Assembly (NCBI GenBank): GCA_024500155.1 | Contig: CM044857.1 | Location: 48,007,001 to 48,071,000, forward strand | Origin: Chenopodium formosanum | Taxonomy: Eukaryota > Streptophyta > Magnoliopsida > Caryophyllales > Amaranthaceae | Length of the DNA: 64,000 bases | Reading direction: 5' to 3' | Shown: piece by piece, positions 12,801 through 24,599 of the stretch | How positions within the stretch are numbered: the first letter of the stretch is position 1 | Layout: each line of letters opens with the position of its first letter | Notes under the pieces: model-generated | The model's input: only the letters and a program-made list of their open reading frames with translations | Told to the model about the DNA's origin: nothing | Databases searched by the model: none | Program-made: the position numbers and the translations under genes

Positions 12801-13285
12801 GTCGAGGGAGGCCTAAAGGATCTCGCAACAAACCCTATTCAGAGACAGGCTACAAAACCAAGAACAAGAAACAGGTACAGTGCATAGTTGAATTTCATTT
12901 ACATGTTACATTTGCCACTGTACTCTGTATAAATGTTTGAATCTAACACTGGTGTGCCATGTGCTGCTGTTTAAGGGAAAGGATGTGCAACTCACCTCTG
13001 ATGTGCAGCCCACAGACGCAGACATGGATATGGATCTACCTCTGAGTGCTATGCGTGCTACGATTCCAAGGGTTCCCGTTGCGCCGGCTAAGGTAATAGA
13101 ATTGTAAATATGTATCTTCAGTACACCCGTTTAAGGGGTATTGTCATTGTTGTGAACTAGTAGTTGATATATATCTGGGCTGTTTGCAGGGTAAGAAGAA
13201 AACCAAGAGACATATAAGGAACCGCGCTCCTGTGAAATTGGCTACATGTTTTGAAGAGGATGATGAGGTTTCAATGGAATTATGA
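9851..13285 (+). CDS. FAR1-related / MURA-type MULE transposase
   Basis: A MULE-superfamily transposase or its domesticated FAR1-related (FRS) descendant, acting in the nucleus as DNA-binding protein or transposase. Exons 9851-11211, 11617-12874, 12976-13092 and 13190-13285 join in frame to 943 aa. The FAR1 zinc-binding DNA-binding domain spans about 105-235 (CECWGAP then KCHCEVQ). The MULE DDE domain spans about 340-530, with all three acidic residues visible: D354 in CFDATY, D416 in LTDQAAS and E524 in QRVESINSFF. A SWIM zinc finger lies at about 655-675 (CNCC...CKH). An AT-hook/NLS, KKRRRGRPKGSRNK, is near the C-terminus, followed by a short basic tail. The reading frame is undamaged, so the protein may be active. 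It is convergent with the gene at 14718-15782, as in MuDR elements. Whether this is an autonomous transposon or a domesticated FRS gene is unsettled; I found no terminal inverted repeats. Confidence 0.9.
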
Positions 13286-14717
13286 GGACATCCTAGTTGA
13301 CTGCTTCATGATGATAAGTATAATCTCTGTTATGTAATGTTTGCCACCATCTGTCTTCTTTTCAATGGTTTTAGGCTGTTTGTATTGCAGTAGTATCATT
13401 TCTAGTCTGTTCAGTTTTAGGTAAACCCCTTAATGTAAAAACTGTCTACTGCATGTTTGTATTGTCCTGGTGATGTTTAGGTGTTTGCACTTGTTTCTCT
13501 TCTAAGACTATGAACTGCTTGTCTGGAACCTTTGACAGCTTTGAGTTCGGAAATTGCCAAAGTTCTGGGCAGGCCTTGAATTATTTGGGCCTTGAAGTTG
13601 TTTGTATGGCCTTGTTATGTGTTTTGAATTGGCCAGGGGTATGGTTTTCTGGCTTGGGGCCAATATTTGGTTCTTTACGTTGGGCTGGCCCAGGAGTTTT
13701 ACTATCTACGCAGTGGGCTGGCCCAATCAATGGTATTGTATGGCCTTGTAAGAAATTCTTTTTGTTTGTTGCCAAAAAAGACATATTTTATTTATTTATT
13801 TTTTTATCTTGTATTTATAATGGTTAGAAGTGAAATTATTAAATAAATAAATACTCCAGGTGTTTTATAACATTCATTAATCTTGAGTCATGACACATTT
13901 TTTTTTTACATTCATTTCATATTAATTTCGACATTTCAATTTTCTTTTTTTTTTTTGAGACGGAGTTCATTTTAATTTGGGTTTACAGACCTATATTACT
14001 ACTTGTGTTTGGATGTGACTTATTATTAGGGAAATTATTTCTTCCATATAGTTAAAAAAAAAAACAATAAAAGAAACAATAGTTTTCATTACAAATGATT
14101 GCACTGAACTTATTGTCCTATTTAGGTTCCTAATTTTTTTTTTGGACGCCTATCGTGGGCTGGCCCAATTTTGTGGTGTGTTTTCTACGTATCCTTTTTT
14201 TTTAATGACCCTTTCATAATTTCTTATTCTAATAAATCATGGGCCTGTGCTTAGTTTTAATAATTTCTATTTGATTAAGTGTCATAAATAAAGCATGGTC
14301 CAATGATTCAAATGTCGATTTAAATGCACCAATAATTTGTCTCTTTACCCTGATTTTATCTAAAATTAATTAAATAACATAGTAAATGCAATTTTTTTAA
14401 CACAAACACATATATTATATCACAAGAACAACACAAGAGTTTAACACAGCAACAATACACGACTTGAGATTGGTACTACCAATGACCACCTAGGGGTCAC
14501 AATTAACACCAACAACTCCACTACTTTTAGACTCTAATTAGACACCATCAACATAACATAGCAAAGTCCAAACTACTAAATTAAGAAACTAAAACATAGC
14601 ATACTCCAGAACTACTACATTAAGAAACTAAAACATAGCATAATACTCCATAAATACTAATTTAAAACGAGGACTTGACACAGATTCTTAGACATCTCCC
14701 ATAACATGACCTACGTT
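13286..14717. other. Convergent intergenic region with TGGGCTGGCCCA palindromes
   Basis: The 3' flank between the convergent transposase and ubiquitin-like genes. It carries near-palindromic GGGCTGGCCCA words near 13683, 13719 and 14158, which resemble paired TCP site II elements. No ORF here has family features; the 105-codon ORF at 13510 is not protein-like. Confidence 0.5.
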
Positions 14718-15782
14718 CTACTCATTGTCTGATTCACGAACACAGCGATGGTAGCGGACATTAGGAAGGGCATAGACAATCCCTTTGTTACGGATTTTAG
14801 CACCTCCAACAGTCTGAGTTGGGCTCAAAACGCGGCAGTTATTCATCAACATCACCTTCTTAGGGTCGAACTTGAATGCTTCACCCCACATGTGGTAGAT
14901 GTTGCTCAGTTTCGTGTCAAGGCGGCCTTCAACTTTCACTTTCCTTGGGTTGTCACTCATATCAGTTAGGTAGAACTTCTTGATCCATGCATCCATGTTA
15001 GCTTCCGGGTTCTGGAATGAGTACAACAATTTCATTAGAATGTAAAGCATAATAAAGTCAAAGTCAACATTTATTTATTTTTAAATATATGTCAAACTTA
15101 GTAAAAATAATAAAAAAAAAAAAAACAAACAAAAAAACTAAAAAACCTTGTGACTTGCATGGAGCATGTCACCATGCCTGAGCCCAACGTAGCATGCAAT
15201 GCTTTGGGGAGATATAATCCCTCCAGTTCTTGAATTGGTCAAGAACATGTCCTTCACACGACAATCTACTTTATCAGCGTAGTCGTCGTATATCTCCTTG
15301 AAGGTTTGGTTCCCAGTGATGGCGTACATAACACCAAGGTCACCGTCGTTGTTGCTAGAAACAACGAGGTAATAGACGTTGAAACGCCCAATCCTTGGCT
15401 TGTTGCCGTCGTCCAGCTTAAGTATGGGAGTGGCACTGCGGCACCACACAGGTCGACGGAGTTCATGCTCTTTTGGGATGTCATCATGATCAATGATGAC
15501 TTCATCAGGGTTGTGTTTAGCACATTTGTTGCCAACTAGGCCAGCATGCATTTCCTTCTTCACTTTCACAATAGTGTACCACGGCACATTGTACTGGATT
15601 GGTGGGAGTGGGTCGTGAAGAGCATCAAAAGCATTATTCTTTAAGGTTGTCCTCAACAAACGGTTGGCCTTCTTCCGACCCCTTTTTTTGGGAGGTGTTG
15701 GAGAGCCATTGGATGATGATCCATATGTTGAGGATATTTTGGTGTTGTTGGATAAAAGGGATGGCTTAAGGGAGAGCTTCAT
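14718..15782 (-). CDS. Unknown nuclear-type protein with two ubiquitin/SUMO-like segments
   Basis: Two exons, 15782-15147 and 15011-14718, join in phase 0 (donor AAG|GTTTTT, acceptor TTCCAG|AAC) to 309 aa. The N-terminus is basic with an AT-hook/NLS-like PPKKRGRKKAN. Two segments resemble ubiquitin-like or Rad60-SLD folds. One (about 130-210) reads GNQTFKEIYDDYADKV...IISPQSIACYVGLRHGDML. The other (about 218-290) begins KKFYLTD...KVKVEGRLDTKLSNIY and ends with a hydrophobic strand. The L-x-x-GD turn before the last strand of segment one is typical of SUMO-like domains. No C-terminal GG is present, so it is probably not conjugated; a docking role is inferred. It is convergent with the MULE transposase and has a higher-order tandem array upstream. 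The family name is unknown to me. Confidence 0.7.
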
Positions 15783-15949
15783 TTTAGATAAGATAATAAC
15801 ACTTTGGATGTGTAGATTGTGATCTGTACTTGGTTCTTAGCCCTATTTATAACAACCAAACCTTAGGGTTTGCTCATGTTTGTTTCCTAGTGAACTTAAG
15901 GTCTTAAGAGTATTAATTTGTAATTGAAATTAATTAAATATTTTTTTTA

Positions 15950-17790
15950 TTAATTAGGATTATCATTTGTAATTGTTGAACATTATCCAAGTAAATTTTC
16001 TTTGGCGAGCAAGTAACTCGTTTAGGAATTATTCTTTCCGGGTATTCCTTCTAGGTCACCCCTTTCATTTGTAATTATTTACATAATAATATTTTTTTTG
16101 TAATTAGAACATTATCCATGTTAATTTTCTTTGCCGAGCAAGTAACTCGTTTAAGAATTATTCTTTCCAGGTATTCCTTCTAGGTCACCCTTTTCACTTG
16201 TAATTATTTAATTAATTTAAATTTTTTTTTTGATTAGAACATTATCCAAGTTGATTCTCTTTGCCGAGCAAGTAACTCGTTTAGGAATTATTCTTTCCGG
16301 GTATTCCTTCTAGGTCACCCCTTTCACTTGTAATGATTTAATTAATTTAAATTTTTTTTTTTATTAGAACATTGTCCAAGTTAATTTTCTATGCCGAGCA
16401 AGTAACTCGTTTAAGAATTATTCTTTCCGGGTATTCCTTCTAGGTCACCCTTTTCACTTGTAATTATTTAATTCATTTAAATTTTTTATTTTAATTAGAA
16501 CATTATCCAAGTTGAGTTTCTTTGCCGAGCAAGTAACTCGTTTAGGAATTATTCTTTCCGGGTATTCCTTCTAGGTCACCCCTTTCACTTGCAATTATTT
16601 AATTAATTTACATTTTTTTTCATTAGAACATTATACAAGTTAATTTTCTTTGCCGACCAAGTAACTCGTTTAGGAATTATTCTTTCCGGGTATTCCTTCT
16701 AGGTCACCCCTTTCACTTGTAATTATGTAAATAATTTAAATTTTTTTGTTAATTAGAACAGTATCCAAGTTTAATTTCTTTGCCGAGCAAGTAACTCGAT
16801 TAGGAATTATTCTTTCCGGGTATTCCTTCTAGGTCACCCCTTTCACTTGTAATGATTTAATTAATTTAAATTTTTTTTTTTATTAGAACATTGTCCAAGT
16901 TAATTTTCTATGCCGAGCAAGTAACTCGTTTAGGAATTATTCTTTCCGGGTATTCCTTCTAGGTCACCCTTTTCACTTGTAATTATTTAATTCATTTAAA
17001 TTTTTTATTTTAATTAGAACATTATCCAAGTTGATTTTCTTTGCCGAGCAAGTAACTCGTTTAGGAATTATTCTTTCCGGGTATTCCTTCTAGGTCACCC
17101 CTTTCACTTGCAATTATTTAATTAATTTACATTTTTTTTCATTAGAACATTATACAAGTTAATTTTCTTTGCCGACCAAGTAACTCGTTTAGGAATTATT
17201 CTTTCCGGGTATTCCTTCTAGGTCACCCCTTTCACTTGCAATTATGTAAATAATTTAAATTTTTTTGTTAATTAGAACAGTATCCAAGTTTATTTTCTTT
17301 GCCGAGCAAGTAACTCGATTAGGAATTATTCTTTCCGGGTATTCCTTCTAGGTCACCCCTTTCACTTGTAATGATTTAATTAATTTAAAATTTTTTTTTT
17401 TGATTAGAACATTGTCCAAGTTAATTTTCTATGCCGAGCAAGTAACTCGTTTAGGAATTATTCTTTCCGGGTATTCCTTCTAGGTCACCCTTTTCACTTG
17501 TAATTATTTAATTCATTTAAATTTTTTATTTTAATTAGAACATTATCCAAGTTGATTTTCTTTGCCGAGCAAGTAACTCGTTTAGGAATTATTCTTTCCG
17601 GGTATTCCTTCTAGGTCACCCCTTTCACTTGCAATTATTTAATTAATTTACATTTTTTTTCATTAGAACATTATACAAGTTAATTTTCTTTGCCGACCAA
17701 GTAACTCGTTTAGGAATTATTCTTTCCGGGTATTCCTTCTAGGTCACCCCTTTCACTTGTAATTATGTAAATAATTTAATTTTTTTTTAT
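15950..17790. repeat. Tandem array of ~130 bp units with ~520 bp higher-order period
   Basis: Fourteen copies of a ~130 bp unit occur. Each carries GAGCAAGTAACTCG (three copies read GACCAAG), CTTTCCGGGTATTCCTTC and TAGGTCACCC, followed by an AT-rich spacer. Unit anchors lie near 16003, 16133, 16262, 16392, 16524, 16654, 16782, 16911, 17042, 17173, 17302, 17431, 17562 and 17693. Diagnostic variants (ATTGTCC+CTATGCC; ATTATCC+GTTGA; ATTATAC+GACC; CAGTATCC+CTCGAT) recur every fourth unit, for example at 16392, 16911 and 17431. This gives a higher-order period of ~520 bp. The array lies upstream of the minus-strand gene starting at 15782. Confidence 0.95.
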
Positions 17791-19000
17791 TCTACAACCT
17801 TAATTTTTTTAGACTCACATGCATGATCAACACTTTCATTTAATTCTACTCTTGTTTATTGTTTCTCAATTAAGTACCCCTCTTCCTTGTTACTAACAAT
17901 AACACACCCCTTACAACTAAATGCATGAATCTATGACGTACACATTTAATCTAAATCCAAAATTTTCGTGTTCGCCACGTGATTAAGACCTTAATTTTTT
18001 CCACTTGAATTCCCTCCAGATTATAACTCCACTAATTTTTTCCACGTTGTCATTAACTCCAGCTTATAAATCAGAACATCAGTCAAAGGCCATTGTATTT
18101 TTAATTCCATCTTACTAGTGTAACAAAATAGTATCTTCATATTCAGAGTTCAAGGTTTATTCAACGTTAAAGTAGATTGAATGTGTTATTTTGATTTCGT
18201 TTTGTCTTAATTAATTACTGTGGTAATATGAAGGGGTTAATTACAAAGTACTGAACAATATCTTCATAGCAATGATGGCAAATCTCTGCTTCGGAAGTTG
18301 CTTCACGTTTTTACGCTTCCTCTTTTCGTGCTAGCATAAAAAACTGGGATGTCCTTCGTGTTTTGACTCCAAAGTAGTGGGTTTTGGTCTTATTTTACTT
18401 GTTTTTGGCTTTACAAGTACTATAAATAATACTTTTCATTATAGATAACCTCAATGCAGTGGGTTTCCATCTTACTTTTCTTGTTTTTGGCCTTATTAGA
18501 ACATCAATAGACTTTACATCTACGCAGACCTATCACATCTTCCTTTGTCATAACTTGTGGACGTTATGGGATGCAAAGCTCTCTACAGTACCATCAGTTC
18601 ACCACCTTTTGAGAATAGCCGTTCCTATTTGGTGAAACAATTCATGTACTAACTCCTCTGCTCAATTGCGAGAAAACGGATATCAAACTCATAATTCAAA
18701 TTAATTTATTGTTCGTCTTTACGCAGCTCGAATCCATTAACAAAGAAGAAATACGAGTGACTGTATTTTTTTGAGATTACATTACTCGTATTTTTTTGAG
18801 ATTACATTAGTAAATTTGATTACATTTGGGGGTATGGAAGAAAGAGCGATTGTATGATATTTGAATAAAATAATTAACTTATGAATTGGTATGACGCCTC
18901 TGTTTGCATGATTAATCACTGTATAAAGTGTGTTAGGTTTTCCAAATGCAAAATTTGAATTAGAATTAATTACATCTAATTAATTAATACAAAGTATCCT
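17791..19000. other. Intergenic, nothing recognised
   Basis: AT-rich sequence between the tandem array and the hAT-MITE cluster. No supported gene, RNA or bounded transposon was seen. A short word near 18220 (GGTAATATGAAGGGGTTAA) loosely resembles one at 8950 in the same orientation; this may be chance. Confidence 0.5.
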
Positions 19001-19009
19001 TATTTTAAT

Positions 19010-20475
19010 TTGTGTAGTAGTAATTATTTGGGCGGAACTTCAAAAAAATAAATAAATACATATTTAGAGAAGCTTAATTTTACACATCGGTTTTCGGTTT
19101 GGATTTGATCCAATTAGGGTAAATCCGATCCAATCCGAAAATTCAAATTTCCTAAAATTCTCAATCCGATCCAATCCGATTTAAAGTTCGGATCCGATCC
19201 TAATCGATAATTCGGGGGTTCGGATTGGATTGGATAGATTACGGTCTTCATCCGAATTATGGACACCCCTAACTAAGCCTAAACCCCAAAACCCTAAACC
19301 ATAACGGGGTAAAATCCTTAACCCTAAAACCGTGCAACAAAACCGTGAACCCTAAACACGTACACCGTAAACAATAAACCTTAAAACCTTAAACCCTGTA
19401 ACAAATACCCTATTACTAAGCCTAGGGCTGTCCGTTTGGTTTTCGGTTTGGATTTATTCCAAATCCGATCCAATTCGAAGTTTAATTTGGTTTTCAATTA
19501 GTCAATGTAGTCCGATCCGAAATACTCTACTGATGCAATCTGAAATAAAAATCGGTTATTTGGATCGGATACGAATTATAATACATTATTTTGTATTTTG
19601 TAGCTCCTAATACTATTATGAAAATAAACCTTTAATACAAATAAAGGGCTTTAAAATAATGGGTAAAATATTTAGTTTAAAGTCAAATCATTAATTAATT
19701 AATACAAAGTATCCGTAATTTAATTTGTGTAGTAGTAATTATTTGAGCTAAACTTTAAAAAATAAATAAATACATAATTAGAGAAGCTTAATTTTACACA
19801 TCGGTTTTCGGTTTGGATTTGATCCAATTAGGGTAAATCCGATCCAACCCGAAAATTCGAATTTCCAAAAATTCTCAATCCGATCCAATCCGATTTAAAG
19901 TTCGGATCTGATCCTAATCGATAATTCGGGGGTTCGGATTGGATTGGATAGATTACGGTCTTTATCCGAATTATGGACACCCCTAACTAAGCCTAACCCC
20001 AAAACCCTAGACCATAACTGGGTAAAATCCTGAACCGTGCAACAAAAACCGTAAACCCTAAACACGTACACCGTAAACAATAAACCTTAAAACCTTAAAC
20101 CCTATAACATATACCCTATTACTAAGCCTAGGGGTGTCCGTTCGGTTTTCGGTTTGGATTTAGTCCAAATCCGATCCAATTCGAAATTTAATTCGTTTTT
20201 CAATTAGTTAATCCAATCCGATCCGAATTTCTCTCTTGATCCCAGCCGAATTAAAAATCTGAATTAAAAATTCGATACGAATTATAATACATTATTTTGT
20301 AGCTCCTAATACTATTATGAAAATAAAGCTTTAATACAAATAAAGGTCTTTAAAGTAATGGGTAAAATATTTAGTTTAAAGTCAAATCATTAATTAATTA
20401 ATACAAAGTATCCGTAATTTAATTTGTGTAGTAGTAATTATTTGAGCTAAACTTCAAAAAATAAATAAATACATA
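19010..20475. repeat. ~710 bp tandem duplication containing hAT-MITE halves and telomere-like spacer
   Basis: The word TGTGTAGTAGTAATTATTTG followed by AATAAATAAATACATA and AGAGAAGC recurs at about 19011, 19727 and 20427. The repeated unit consists of the right half of a hAT MITE, a ~150 bp spacer rich in AAACCCTAAAC/ACCCTAAAAC words, and the left half of the MITE. The pattern is R-spacer-[L...R]-spacer-L. Unequal recombination between MITE copies is the likely origin. Confidence 0.85.
19423..19985. mobile_element. hAT-type MITE, 8 bp TSD ACTAAGCC
   Basis: Termini are TAGGGCTGTCC and GGACACCCCTA. Perfect 8 bp flanking duplications ACTAAGCC lie at 19415-19422 and 19986-19993. The interior is built of repeated AATCCGATCC / TTCGGTTTTCGG words. 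It has 563 bp and no ORF. Same family as 21021-21560 and 49164-49708; further half-copies end at 19271 and begin at 20129. Confidence 0.9.
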
Positions 20476-21020
20476 ATTAGAGAAGCAATGTAAAGGATCG
20501 ATTGTACCCTAAACCCTCATTCGTAGTCTCAAAACTCGTACGCTATCAAAATGCTGAACCCTAATTCCTAAATCCTCCACCCTAAAACTAAAAATCGACA
20601 TCGCTTGAACTAAGTTGAAATTCATTGATTTTATTTGCACTGTAATGAACCTAATCATAATATAATTCATCCGATATCCCACCATTTGAAAATCTCTGTA
20701 TAGCGTTTTCTTAATTAAATTTTGAGGCTGGAAGAGACATAATTTTCCCAATTTATTATTCACCAAGTATTCTTTGTACATTCAAAGATAATTACTCATC
20801 ACACTTTATAAAGTAATTACTAATACTTCAATTTAAGTATACTAAAATATGGTTATAATATTTAGGTTAATACATTTATTAATCGACAATTGATATCCCT
20901 GTCATGTAATTTTTATGCACACATAATTACTATAACATTATTTCTTATTTAATCAAAGTAAAGATTTTTCTTTTCACATAATTAATATACATGAAAACCA
21001 TGTGATTGGTGAACTGATTA
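20476..21020. other. Intergenic with scattered CCCTAAA words
   Basis: After the last tandem unit breaks at about 20487, sequence with ACCCTAAACCCT and related words runs to about 20590, then ordinary AT-rich DNA. No gene is supported; the 90-codon minus ORF here is not protein-like. Confidence 0.5.
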
Positions 21021-21560
21021 TATGGGTGTCCGTTCGGTTTTCGGTATGAATTTAGTCTAAATCCGATCCAGCTTAGTATTCACTCCCACTGGTCGAATAG
21101 AAAAAGGCTTCCCTTCCTACGTGTAACAGTAATTTGAAGTAAATAACTGAATTTCGGAACCACATAATCAAATTGAATAACAACATAACGGTATAGTATT
21201 AGAAAATTATTTATCAAATAATATTTTGGGTAGTAGTAAGTACAGAAGCTTACTTTTACAGTTCGATTTTCGTTATCAGAAAATTACTTATGAAATACTA
21301 TTTTCGGTAGAAGGAAGGGTTTGAGCTAAAAAAAAAAAAATTCCACATTTATGCACGCTAAATTTTACAATTTGATGTTCGTTATCAGAAAATTATTTAT
21401 GAAATCCAATTAGGGTAAATCCGATCCAATCCGAAAACGGAATTTACAATACATCTCAATCTGATCCAATCCGGTTTAAAGTTTAGATCCAATCCGGATT
21501 GATGATTCGGTTTGTATTGAATTGGATTTCGTTTTTTATCCGAAACACCAAACAACCCTA
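21021..21560. mobile_element. hAT-type MITE, 8 bp TSD ACTGATTA
   Basis: It begins TATGGGTGTCCG and ends CAACCCTA, a diverged form of the family termini. It is flanked by ACTGATTA at 21013-21020 and 21561-21568. The interior contains the same AATCCGATCC words. Length 540 bp, non-coding. Confidence 0.85.
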
Positions 21561-22289
21561 ACTGATTATATATATATATATTTCTTTTGATTTATTTCAA
21601 ATTTTTTGCTTAGTACTAGCAATACTACATACCTATTAGCTGTTAGTCTTCGATTCTATATTTGGAGAATCATTTTGGCAGATTTGCAGCAACTAAAGTT
21701 GCACTTGATGAAGTTGCTTTCCTCCTTTTCGAAACAACCCTGCACCAAAGCCTTCTTACTCATTTCTCCATTGAGTTGTCATGTCATACTTTTAGGTTTT
21801 TGAGGATAGTCAGTGTACTACCAAACCTAGTTGTCTATTATTCAACCATGTACTCGACCTTATTATCCGAAACATAAAACAAAATGTGCATCAACACGTT
21901 TCAACAAACGAATGACAATATTAACCGTGCATAATTACATATTTAGTCTGAGTGTAAACGACATATTATTTTAAAAAATTAAATTATTAAGGAAAAAAAT
22001 GGCAATGTTACCAACAAATTGCATTTAAAAATTTTAAAAAAAAAATATTACGGATTTAAAAAAAAATTAAATTATAAGAAAATTTTAACCCTCACATTAA
22101 TAAGATATTTTGTCAATTATAAATCAAGTCATTTGACTTTAATTATTTAATTAATCTTCCTAACATGCATTACGTGAGGCAATCCAACAATATCTTTACA
22201 TGTTCCTACCTTTTATAATCCATGCATATCTCTTTCTTATTGTCCATAACCATAAAAAAAAGTAAATCATCAAATAAAATTACAACATC

Positions 22290-23355
22290 ATGCCCAGGGC
22301 TGCTAGAACCCCAAATGGCAAACGTGCCCTTTTGTTTTTCGAACCACCCCAACGCCGATCGCCGGAAAACGACATTAACAGCCTTATTTTCCTTTGTCGT
22401 GATTCCAACAACAATCCTGCCTATGTTTCCAAACAAATAATCGCCAATTTCATACTCAACCCTACTAAGATAACCACCGAGTTCTCGACATTGAAAATGA
22501 GATCCGTTGATTTGCATGATGAACTCCGACCAGCCCACTTGCCCAGCTACGATGACTGCTATGGTTTGCCGGTGTTGATCAAGAGGGTTATCAAGTGGTT
22601 CCTTGAAAAACATCACACGGTGCCGTATTACTTGCAGCACCTCATTGATCCTGAACCTATTTTGGATTTCACTAACCCTACATGCAAGATTGAGTTCGAC
22701 GCCTTATTATTATGCATGGGAAACTACACCGATGCCTTTCAAGTTGTTCAGCCACCAGCTTACCCTTGTGTCCTCATCCTAACTGTAATTCGTGCTCCTG
22801 AGTCCACTAAACGAGCTCCGTACCACGTTGTTGGGCTCGACCCTGTCCTTACCCTCCCTTGGGTTCCTAATGTTACCCCTATCCACAACAACACACGCAT
22901 AGTAACATGGAATGTGAGAGGAATAACGAGGGACTCATTCATTCGAAACTTCGAGCTGGTACAACAATCCATAAATCCATCTATAATTGTTTTGGTGGAG
23001 ACGAGGCATTTTACTGAAAACGTAATTCAAGTCGTGGAGCGTTTGCCCCGTCGCTATAATGTACTTATATCGTCCACTCGATTATTTGGAGGCGGTTGTG
23101 TGGTGCTCTGGAAGGCGGAGATGGTAAAGGTCGTACATAATCCAACATTTTTGGGTCCACAATTGTGTAATGTCATCGTGCAAGTAGGGTGTTCATTATT
23201 CTTACTTATTCTGTGTGCTAAATAATATGTTAATTTAATTTTCCTCCATTTTATTGTTCATATATTGTATGCAGGGTGCAAGAAGCCAACCCAAGAATCC
23301 GTCAGCATCAATTCAGAAAGCGAAGAAAGTTCTTCGTGCAATGTGCTTCAAGTGA
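22290..23355 (+). CDS. Unknown N-module + half-EEP protein, member A
   Basis: Exon 22290-23183 and exon 23275-23355 (donor CAA|GTAGGG, acceptor GCAG|GGT) give 324 aa. Residues 30-165 form a module shared with the genes at 26175 and 28353. Its landmarks are PAHLP (81-85), IDPEPIL (119-125) and GNYTDAF (144-150). Residues 203-285 match only the first half of an endonuclease/exonuclease/phosphatase fold: TWNVRG (206-211), metal-binding-type Glu in LVETR (235-239), then a GGGCVVLW strand. The second half, with the catalytic Asp/Asn/His, is absent, so nuclease activity alone is unlikely. The short second exon adds a basic tail. A TATA-like word lies near 22213. The half-EEP resembles that of plant LINEs, but no zinc knuckle, DUF4283 or reverse transcriptase is present. 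Confidence 0.7.
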
Positions 23356-23826
23356 CGTGGGAGCCCATCATTTTCCAGATTTAATTTGCAAGATCAAATA
23401 TTAGGAAACTAAGAAGTACTTAATTATGGTGCCATATTGTTTTAGTTAGTTAAGGTTCGTGTAATATCTATTAAGATATATTAGTAGACAAGTGGGGTCT
23501 GGGAAGTATGATTAGGTATTGTGTTTAATTATCTAAAAATTAAATCAATGAATTATGTACCAAATGTTCCGTTAGAGAACTACAGTAATAACATGTTATT
23601 TTATAAATTTTAAAAAAAATATCTTTTTTACTTTAAATCCTAATTTGTGATGAGGACACATTACAATTTTTCGTATTAATTGCACAACAAATCACGCACC
23701 ACGTTATCTTGGTTGAAATGAACATATTATAATTTTCGAAATAATCTATGATGTGTAATGATGCAATTATTAGTTTTAAGTAACTAGTGTTAAATTGGGA
23801 TAATAATTGTAATTTATAGTAGGTTA

Positions 23827-23926
23827 GAGTCTGTTCTCTTACGTTGAAATTCAGTTCAGTATAGTTCAGGTGAGTCCACTCTAGTTCAGTTCAGCTCAGC
23901 TGAGTTCAGTCAATGAGAACAGACCC
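23827..23926. mobile_element. Tourist-like MITE with TTA TSD
   Basis: Ends GAGTCTGTTCTC and (inverted) GGGTCTGTTCTC match at 10 of 12 positions. TTA duplications lie at 23824-23826 and 23927-23929. The interior is TTCAG/CAGCT repeats. A relative lacking a clear right end starts near 24408, and similar ACTGAA words occur at 8345-8450. Confidence 0.75.
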
Positions 23927-24599
23927 TTACTATAATTAATTAATATTTTATAACATGTATGCAATTTTTGTAAATTAATAACAAAAATTATTATAACTTT
24001 TCAATTTACATTACTTTACATTTATTATTACCCTTACTAAAATATTTTTTTTAGTAATATTACTACATCATTCGTTTGTAAATTAATATTACTTTACACT
24101 ACAACTCAAAAGCCTATGCTAAACAGCCTGTCAAACGAGCCAACTGAAATAGCCAAATAGTCAACATCCAACAGCGAACACCAAATTGAATACCAACATA
24201 TTTGGAATTGATTGGTAAATAGCTTTTGCTTGCCTAATTCATTGACCAACCAATTAATTATTAATTACTATTTAGTAAGCAATTACTTTATAACAATTAA
24301 TAATTAGTTATTAAACATTAAATTTTAATTGTCAATAATAAGTAAGTTATAGCTTAAAGTTAATATTTAATAATTAGTTGATACTTGTTACTAAAATCAA
24401 ATAACCCTATTCTCCTACGTTCAAATTCAGTCCAGTTCAGTTCTGTTAATCTGAGTTCATTTTAGTTAAGTTTGGTTCAGGCTCAATTCAGTTTAGTTCA
24501 TTTCAGTTCAGTTCAGTTCATTTCAGCTCCTAATTTCCTTCTCTTATCAAAAACTTCCTTCTCTTAGCAAATGGTCAAACAGCTACTAGAAACAGCCAT

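Noticed and set aside
13510..13827. 105-codon ORF 3' of the transposase gene
   Set aside because: Lies in the 3' flank across GGGCTGGCCCA repeats; composition is not protein-like and no domain is recognisable.
8900..18300. Terminal inverted repeats for the MULE transposase
   Set aside because: I compared 8640-9060 with the complement of the region beyond 15800 and found no convincing inverted match. A weak similarity between 8950 and 18220 is in direct orientation and short.
20509..20781. 90-codon minus ORF
   Set aside because: Falls within telomere-like and AT-rich DNA; no conserved motif.
21606..21877. Two overlapping ORFs (65 and 71 codons)
   Set aside because: Short, overlapping in different frames, no recognisable family and no splice partners.
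22206..22640. 144-codon minus ORF across member A
   Set aside because: Antisense shadow of the N-terminal module frame; the plus frame continues into the EEP motif and has a relative in member C.
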